Of a stretch of 9,238 nt of DNA, positions 5,870 to 9,238 are shown piece by piece. The translations under genes and the position numbers were made by a program. The notes under the pieces are model-generated. The model saw nothing but the letters and a program-made list of their open reading frames with translations, was not told the DNA's origin and did not search any database. Positions within the stretch are counted from its first letter, which is position 1; each line of letters opens with the position of its first letter. The DNA comes from Alphaproteobacteria bacterium (GTDB lineage: Bacteria > Pseudomonadota > Alphaproteobacteria > JABAAW01). The stretch is from NCBI GenBank assembly GCA_014239005.1, contig JABAAA010000014.1, positions 6,418 to 15,655 of the forward strand, in the 5' to 3' direction.

Positions 5870-6301
5870 TCAAGAAGAAGAATCGGCGGTGCGCGCCTTA
5901 AGATCTTCCTTGGGATCTTGTGGGGTGTTCTTTTCGGCGCTCTTTTCTTTCCATGCGTTGGCTGCCTGTTCGACCAGCTCTTGGAAACGTTTCGGCTCTT
6001 CGACGGCGAGCTCGGACAGCACTTTTCGATTGAGACGTATTTTCAGCATGGATAGGGCGCAGATGAATTGCGCGTATCGCATGCCTTGCTGTCGCACGGT
6101 AGCGTTGAGACGTTGGATCCACAGACGGCGAAAGTCGCGTTTGCGTCTTCGGCGGTCGCGGTAGCGGTATTGCTCGGCGCGTTCGACCGCTTGTTTGGCG
6201 ATGCGAATCGTGTTCTTTCTTCTGCCGAAATATCCTTTGGCGCGTACCAGCACGCGTTTGTGGCGTGCTTTGCTGGTAGTACCGCGTTTGACCCGTGCCA
6301 T
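5870..6301 (-). CDS. rplT: 50S ribosomal protein L20, with C-terminal extension
   Basis: L20 binds 23S rRNA early in large-subunit assembly. The start [18 protein letters not shown], the middle [20 protein letters not shown], the basic [22 protein letters not shown] and the later [13 protein letters not shown] are all diagnostic. The protein is 143 aa, whereas the family is usually about 117-120. The extra 25 or so residues after QAANAWKE are hydrophilic and charged ([19 protein letters not shown]), ending in a TCT triplet run that encodes ADSSS. The ATG at 6301 has AGGGAAG 4 bases upstream, which almost touches the rpmI stop. It is second in the rpmI-rplT-pheS-pheT series. In several bacteria L20 represses this operon through an RNA site upstream; I see no such structured leader here. 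Confidence 0.96.
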   Translation of the reverse strand: MARVKRGTTSKARHKRVLVRAKGYFGRRKNTIRIAKQAVERAEQYRYRDRRRRKRDFRRLWIQRLNATVRQQGMRYAQFICALSMLKIRLNRKVLSELAVEEPKRFQELVEQAANAWKEKSAEKNTPQDPKEDLKARTADSSS

Positions 6302-6312
6302 CGATCTTCCCT

Positions 6313-6513
6313 CTAGCGCATGGGAAGGAAGTATCGGGTCACGACTTTCGCGTCGCGGCTTTTCAGCAGTTGGCTGCCGCAGTTGTTGCGTTTCATGTCT
6401 TTGGGGCGTTTAGAAGTATTGTGGCGCAGGTACGCGCTATTGAAGAGCACTTTGCCTTTGGCGGTGATTCGGAAGCGTTTCTTCGCAGCACTTTTGTTCT
6501 TGAGCTTGCTCAT
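6313..6513 (-). CDS. rpmI: 50S ribosomal protein L35
   Basis: This is a small basic large-subunit protein of 66 aa, the usual length. It begins [21 protein letters not shown], a clear L35 opening. The [14 protein letters not shown] stretch and the KVVTRYF end also match. It lies 11 bases before rplT, the universal pairing. The ATG at 6513 is preceded by only a weak GGAT. A candidate promoter -10 sits about 9 bases upstream, so the leader may be only a few bases long. Unlike the common infC-rpmI-rplT order, the gene upstream is xerD. Confidence 0.96.
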   Translation of the reverse strand: MSKLKNKSAAKKRFRITAKGKVLFNSAYLRHNTSKRPKDMKRNNCGSQLLKSRDAKVVTRYFLPMR

Positions 6514-6522
6514 GGTAGATCC

Positions 6523-6551
6523 GTTATAGGGCAGACGGGGCGGAGACGCAA
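6523..6551 (-). promoter_or_regulatory. Candidate promoter of rpmI-rplT-pheS-pheT
   Basis: On the minus strand TTGCGT (6551-6546) is followed after 17 bases by TATAAC (6528-6523), a 5-of-6 match to the -10 consensus with ideal spacing. Only 9 bases lie between the -10 and the rpmI ATG, so the predicted leader is 2-4 bases. Support is pattern match only. Confidence 0.45.
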
Positions 6552-6555
6552 GGAT

Positions 6556-6579
6556 TTTGTGCGGGGGTTTGTACGGGGG
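6556..6579. repeat. Two-copy 12-base tandem repeat upstream of rpmI
   Basis: TTTGTGCGGGGG (6556-6567) is followed directly by TTTGTACGGGGG (6568-6579), with one mismatch. It lies in the 116-base xerD-rpmI gap, just upstream of the candidate rpmI promoter. The second copy abuts a poly-T run and one arm of an inverted repeat. Confidence 0.8.
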
Positions 6580-6612
6580 TTTTTATAAGAGAGCGGTTTG
6601 TTATTAAAAACC
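6578..6612. repeat. Inverted repeat downstream of xerD
   Basis: GGTTTTTA (6578-6585) and TAAAAACC (6605-6612) form an 8-base inverted repeat around a 19-base loop, starting about 18 bases past the xerD stop. The stem is mostly A-T and the loop long, so as RNA it would be weak. It could be a poor terminator or a protein site. Nothing else is evident in the rest of this gap beyond the tandem repeat and candidate promoter. Confidence 0.3.
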
Positions 6613-6629
6613 TTTCGCTTACAAGCCCG

Positions 6630-7586
6630 CTATTTTTTCGCCAGCGGATGCCTTTCTTGCACCAACCTTTGCAACTGTGCGTCCACCAAATGCGTGTAAA
6701 TCTGCGTCGTTCCAATGTCCGCATGCCCCAACATCGTCTGAATAGCACGCAAATCTGCGCCCCCCGCCAACAAATGCGTCGCAAAAGCATGGCGCAACTT
6801 GTGCGGCGAGAACAACCGCCCATCCAGCCCCGCACGCAACGCCGCCTCCTTCAACGACTGCCCAAAACGCTGACGCGTCAAATGGCCGCTAGCCGTATGC
6901 GACGGAAACACATAGGGTGAAACGCCACGCAAATGCGACGGAATGAAATGCCCTCGAACCTCCATGTAAACGTCGTAATACGCCACAGTTCTTTCCAACA
7001 ACGGTACAAAACGCGTCTTTCCCCCCTTGCCCGTGATCGTCGCTATCCAAGGGTCTCCGTCATCCCGCGAAAGCGCACCACACTTCAAGCTCACCAACTC
7101 CGACACTCGCAACCCACAGCCGTAACACAGCGAAAGCAAAAGACACAATCGCAAAGCTCCGTGATCAAGCTTGTCGCTTTTCGCCTCGCGCTCCACATGC
7201 TCCAACAACAGACGCATGACTTGCAAACTCGGCGTGAGCGGCAACTCTTGCGCATGCTTCGGCGCGAGAATATGAACGCTGGGATCCTCCTTTAGCAGCC
7301 GCTCGCTCGTAAGAAAGCGGTAGAACTGCCGCATCGCAGCGTGCTTGCGCGCCGCACTGGAAGCTTTCATACCCCCCTCGTGCATCGCGCGCAACCACGC
7401 CTCCAAGTCCTCGCGCCTCGCCCTTTTCAAGGCGCTGCTGTGCGCTGCTAGAAAATCCGACAAGGCACGGAGGTCGCCCCGATAGGCGAGCATGCTGTTC
7501 TTTGCCAAGTTGCGCTCGGCAAAGCGCGCGTCCAAAAACCACTCTATTAAACGCTCGTCTCCCCCCTTCGTCGATGCTTTGTCCAT
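6630..7586 (-). CDS. xerD: Tyrosine recombinase XerD
   Basis: XerD is a site-specific recombinase that, with XerC, resolves chromosome dimers at dif near the division septum. The protein is 318 aa. An N-terminal SAM-like DNA-binding domain (about 10-95, with NSMLAYRGDLRALSDFL) precedes the catalytic domain. All active-site residues are visible: R160 (GLRVSEL), K187 (TGKGGKTR), H262 and R265 (SPHKLRHAFATHLL), H288 (MLGHADIGTTQ) and nucleophile Y297 (IYTHL). GHLTRQRFGQSLKEAAL and the C-terminal HPLAKK resemble alphaproteobacterial XerD more than XerC or phage integrases, so a chromosomal housekeeping role is likely; the XerC/XerD choice is by pattern only. The ATG at 7586 has no good Shine-Dalgarno. 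It is divergent from ffh across 99 bases. The sense strand is G- and T-rich, unlike pgsA-mobB. Confidence 0.9.
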   Translation of the reverse strand: MDKASTKGGDERLIEWFLDARFAERNLAKNSMLAYRGDLRALSDFLAAHSSALKRARREDLEAWLRAMHEGGMKASSAARKHAAMRQFYRFLTSERLLKEDPSVHILAPKHAQELPLTPSLQVMRLLLEHVEREAKSDKLDHGALRLCLLLSLCYGCGLRVSELVSLKCGALSRDDGDPWIATITGKGGKTRFVPLLERTVAYYDVYMEVRGHFIPSHLRGVSPYVFPSHTASGHLTRQRFGQSLKEAALRAGLDGRLFSPHKLRHAFATHLLAGGADLRAIQTMLGHADIGTTQIYTHLVDAQLQRLVQERHPLAKK

Positions 7587-7610
7587 AGCGAAAACACACT
7601 CAAAGACAGC

Positions 7611-7619
7611 ATCCTAGCA
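7611..7619 (-). promoter_or_regulatory. Candidate extended -10 of xerD
   Basis: On the minus strand TGCTAGGAT is an extended -10 (TGn plus TAGGAT, 4 of 6) located 24 bases upstream of the xerD ATG. No -35 match is apparent at 16-18 bases. It resembles the TGCTACACT upstream of pgsA. Confidence 0.25.
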
Positions 7620-7641
7620 TGTTCGCCGAGCCCGAGCCCTC

Positions 7642-7670
7642 TTGACAGGGCAGCGGCAGTTTTTCACAAT
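7642..7670 (+). promoter_or_regulatory. Candidate sigma-70-type promoter of ffh
   Basis: A perfect TTGACA (7642-7647) is followed after exactly 17 bases by CACAAT (7665-7670, 4 of 6). The -35 lies largely in the loop of the short inverted repeat GCCCT/AGGGC (7636-7640 and 7647-7651). The predicted start of transcription, about 7677, would leave a leader of about 9 bases and cut into the ribosome binding site. Confidence 0.55.
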
Positions 7671-7672
7671 AC

Positions 7673-7679
7673 GAGGAAG
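7673..7679 (+). promoter_or_regulatory. Ribosome binding site fixing the ffh GTG start
   Basis: GAGGAAG ends 6 bases before the GTG at 7686. It supports a GTG start, which gives the expected Ffh N-terminus MFDSLTRSLDSVF. Confidence 0.75.
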
Positions 7680-7685
7680 ATAGCC

Positions 7686-9065
7686 GTGTTTGATTCCCTG
7701 ACCCGATCGCTGGATTCCGTCTTCGTGCGTCTGCGCAAGCGCGGCAACGTGAGCGAAGAAGAACTCACACAAGCGACACAAGCGATCCGACGCGCCCTGC
7801 TGGAAGCGGATGTCGCGGTGGACGCTGTCCAGATCTTCTTCGATGCCTTCGCTCCTCGCACAGACGAGCTCGCACGAGAACTCAAGGATTCGATCAACCC
7901 CGCCGAAGAACTGCTGGAACGCGCACAGAAAGCGCTCGCTCGCCTGTTGGGCGAAGGCACGCAGAAACCCTTGCGCCTCGCCTTTGGTGAAGCAGCAGAT
8001 CCGCCGTGCATCCTCGTCGCAGGCTTGCAAGGTAGCGGCAAGACGACCAGCGCCGTCAAACTCGCCGCGCGCTTGCAAGAAGAAAAGCACGCGCCCTTGC
8101 TCGTCTCGTTGGATTTCTCGCGTCCTGCTGCAGAAGAACAAATGACGACGTTTGCCGAAAGCGCATCCCTCCCTGTCTTGACAAGAAAGAAAGGCGAGAA
8201 CGCGCTCGCGCTCGCCAAGCGTGCGCAGGCGACGTGTTTGCAGACGCATGCCTTGCTGATCGCAGACACGGCAGGGCGCATGCAGATCGACGAAGAAGCC
8301 ATGATCGAGCTCAAGGGCTTGGCGGATGTGTTGCAACCGCGCGAGATATGGCTGGTCGCCGACGCCATGCTCGGACAGGAGGCAGCGAACATCGCGCGTC
8401 GCTTCTGCGAGCGCGTCAACATCAGCGGCGTGTTGCTGACACGCCTCGACAGCGACGCGCGTGCAGGGGCAGCTCTGTCGATCACCACAGCGATCCGAAG
8501 ACCGATCCGCTTCGCGGGAACGGGCGAAGGCACGGCAGACCTACAGCCCTTCGATCCCACGTCGTTGGCAGGGCGAATCTTGGGACGCGGCGATCTGAAA
8601 GGGCTGGCAGAGACCATGCGACGCGCAGCACCGTCGATATCGAAACGAGATTTGAAGAAAGAAACCTCCCCGAACAAAGGCAGGAACAAGGGCAGGTTCG
8701 ACCTGAACGCGCAGCGCGAACAGATCAGCCAAATGCGCAAAGCAGGAGGCGCTAAGGGCTTGGCGCAACACCTGCCGCAAGCCCTGCGCGAAAAGCTTTT
8801 GGATGCGCGTGTGAAAACGATGATCGACGACGACAAGCTCAAACGCCAACAGGTCATCATCGACGCCATGACACCCTACGAACGCCGCAATCCCGCCCTC
8901 ATCCACGCATCGCGCAAGAAGCGCATCGCTGCGGGTGCAAGCGCCTCGGTCGTCGAGGTTAACCGATTGCTCAAAAACTACGCGCAAACTGCAAAGGCGA
9001 TGAAAAAGATGGCGCAGTGGGATGAAAAAGTGCTACACAGAAACATGTCGAGCTTGTTTCGATGA
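7686..9065 (+). CDS. ffh: Signal recognition particle protein Ffh (SRP54 homologue)
   Basis: Ffh is the GTPase of the signal recognition particle. It binds 4.5S RNA and signal sequences on ribosomes and docks with FtsY at the membrane. It is 459 aa, normal length. The N domain helical bundle (1-95) opens MFDSLTRSLDSVF and has ALLEADVAV at 38-46. In the G domain, G1 is GLQGSGKTT (113-121), G2-like is SLDFSRPAAEEQ (141-152), G3 is DTAGR (194-198), G4 is TRLD (252-255) and the closing loop is GTGE (278-281). The M domain (about 337-459) keeps the 4.5S-RNA helix-turn-helix ASRKKRIAAGASASVVEVNR (408-427). Oddities: G4 reads TRLDSDARAG where TK/RxDGDxRGG is usual; the signal-binding part of the M domain has few methionines; the G-M linker (318-338) is strongly basic. 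The GTG start is supported by GAGGAAG. rpsP follows after 64 bases. Confidence 0.97.
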   Translation: MFDSLTRSLDSVFVRLRKRGNVSEEELTQATQAIRRALLEADVAVDAVQIFFDAFAPRTDELARELKDSINPAEELLERAQKALARLLGEGTQKPLRLAFGEAADPPCILVAGLQGSGKTTSAVKLAARLQEEKHAPLLVSLDFSRPAAEEQMTTFAESASLPVLTRKKGENALALAKRAQATCLQTHALLIADTAGRMQIDEEAMIELKGLADVLQPREIWLVADAMLGQEAANIARRFCERVNISGVLLTRLDSDARAGAALSITTAIRRPIRFAGTGEGTADLQPFDPTSLAGRILGRGDLKGLAETMRRAAPSISKRDLKKETSPNKGRNKGRFDLNAQREQISQMRKAGGAKGLAQHLPQALREKLLDARVKTMIDDDKLKRQQVIIDAMTPYERRNPALIHASRKKRIAAGASASVVEVNRLLKNYAQTAKAMKKMAQWDEKVLHRNMSSLFR

Positions 9066-9129
9066 TCCTTAGCTACCAAAGTTCTTAACCAAAATCGTTG
9101 CATTAATTTCTACCGAAGCCCGTTGTTCC

Positions 9130-9238
9130 ATGTCCCTTTCGATTCGCCTTGCCCGCGCGGGCGCACACAAGAAACCTTTTTATCGCGTCGTGGTCGCCGA
9201 CCAGCGAAAGCCGCGCGACGGACGCTTCATTGAAAAAA
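9130..9238 (+). CDS. rpsP: 30S ribosomal protein S16, N-terminal part (runs off the right edge)
   Basis: S16 is a small-subunit protein needed for 30S assembly. Thirty-six codons are present, starting at the ATG at 9130: [20 protein letters not shown], then [16 protein letters not shown]. This is the conserved N-terminal half of S16. The ffh-rpsP order is standard in alphaproteobacteria, usually continuing with rimM, trmD and rplS. The 64-base ffh-rpsP gap is AT-rich compared with the genes. I could not identify a confident promoter or a strong Shine-Dalgarno in it. Confidence 0.96.
   Translation, partial: MSLSIRLARAGAHKKPFYRVVVADQRKPRDGRFIEK

Noticed and set aside
6514..6629. Structured L20-responsive leader or riboswitch upstream of rpmI
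   Set aside because: I could find only a weak 8-base A-T stem and a tandem repeat; the candidate promoter lies downstream of them.
6630..7586. xerD as an integrase of a mobile element
   Set aside because: No attachment-site repeats, tRNA gene or cargo genes nearby, and the sequence resembles chromosomal XerD with housekeeping neighbours.
7664..8869. 401-aa open frame antisense to ffh
   Set aside because: Ser/Arg/Ala-rich composition, no recognisable domain, and it exactly mirrors the well-supported ffh; long antisense frames are common in GC-rich genes.
9066..9129. Promoter for rpsP in the AT-rich gap
   Set aside because: No pair of boxes with acceptable spacing; rpsP is probably cotranscribed with ffh.

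Overview
This window looks like chromosomal housekeeping DNA from an alphaproteobacterium of moderately high GC. Several family-level signs support that placement. ffh is followed directly by rpsP. PheS carries the short alphaproteobacterial-style tail after HYGF (PLDAPSLLRGL). XerD ends in HPLA. PheT has the [20 protein letters not shown] block. Ffh uses SLDxxRPAAxEQ and a TR(L/I)D version of its G4 motif. The proteins are nevertheless fairly diverged from textbook members, so this is probably an uncultivated or fast-evolving lineage. I cannot name a genus.

There are two transcriptional directions. From 7586 down to the left edge everything is on the minus strand, in this transcribed order: a XerD-type tyrosine recombinase; the ribosomal protein and aminoacyl-tRNA synthetase block rpmI-rplT-pheS-pheT; a small L,D-transpeptidase (YkuD-type) protein; pgsA (phosphatidylglycerophosphate synthase); mobB; and the first 67 codons of moeA, which runs off the window. 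To the right of 7686, ffh (signal recognition particle GTPase) and the first 36 codons of rpsP (ribosomal protein S16) are on the plus strand. xerD and ffh diverge from a 99-bp intergenic region with a candidate promoter for each.

The functions are: protein synthesis (L35, L20, the two PheRS subunits, S16), membrane protein targeting (Ffh), chromosome dimer resolution (XerD), envelope building (L,D-transpeptidase, PgsA) and molybdenum cofactor maturation (MobB, MoeA). pgsA, mobB and moeA are packed with near-zero or overlapping junctions and are likely cotranscribed. rpmI-rplT-pheS-pheT is likely a second operon. Gaps are short everywhere; no stretch over 300 bases lacks a gene. I saw no tRNA, rRNA, CRISPR array, insertion sequence or convincing intrinsic terminator.

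I found no new multi-gene system. The features worth a second look are subtle: three separate 12-base tandem repeats (two inside pheT, one upstream of rpmI); an Ffh whose M domain is strikingly poor in methionine and whose GTPase motifs have drifted; promoter -10 elements placed so close to start codons that pgsA and rpmI mRNAs could be leaderless; and a sign change in strand G/C asymmetry between adjacent same-strand genes.
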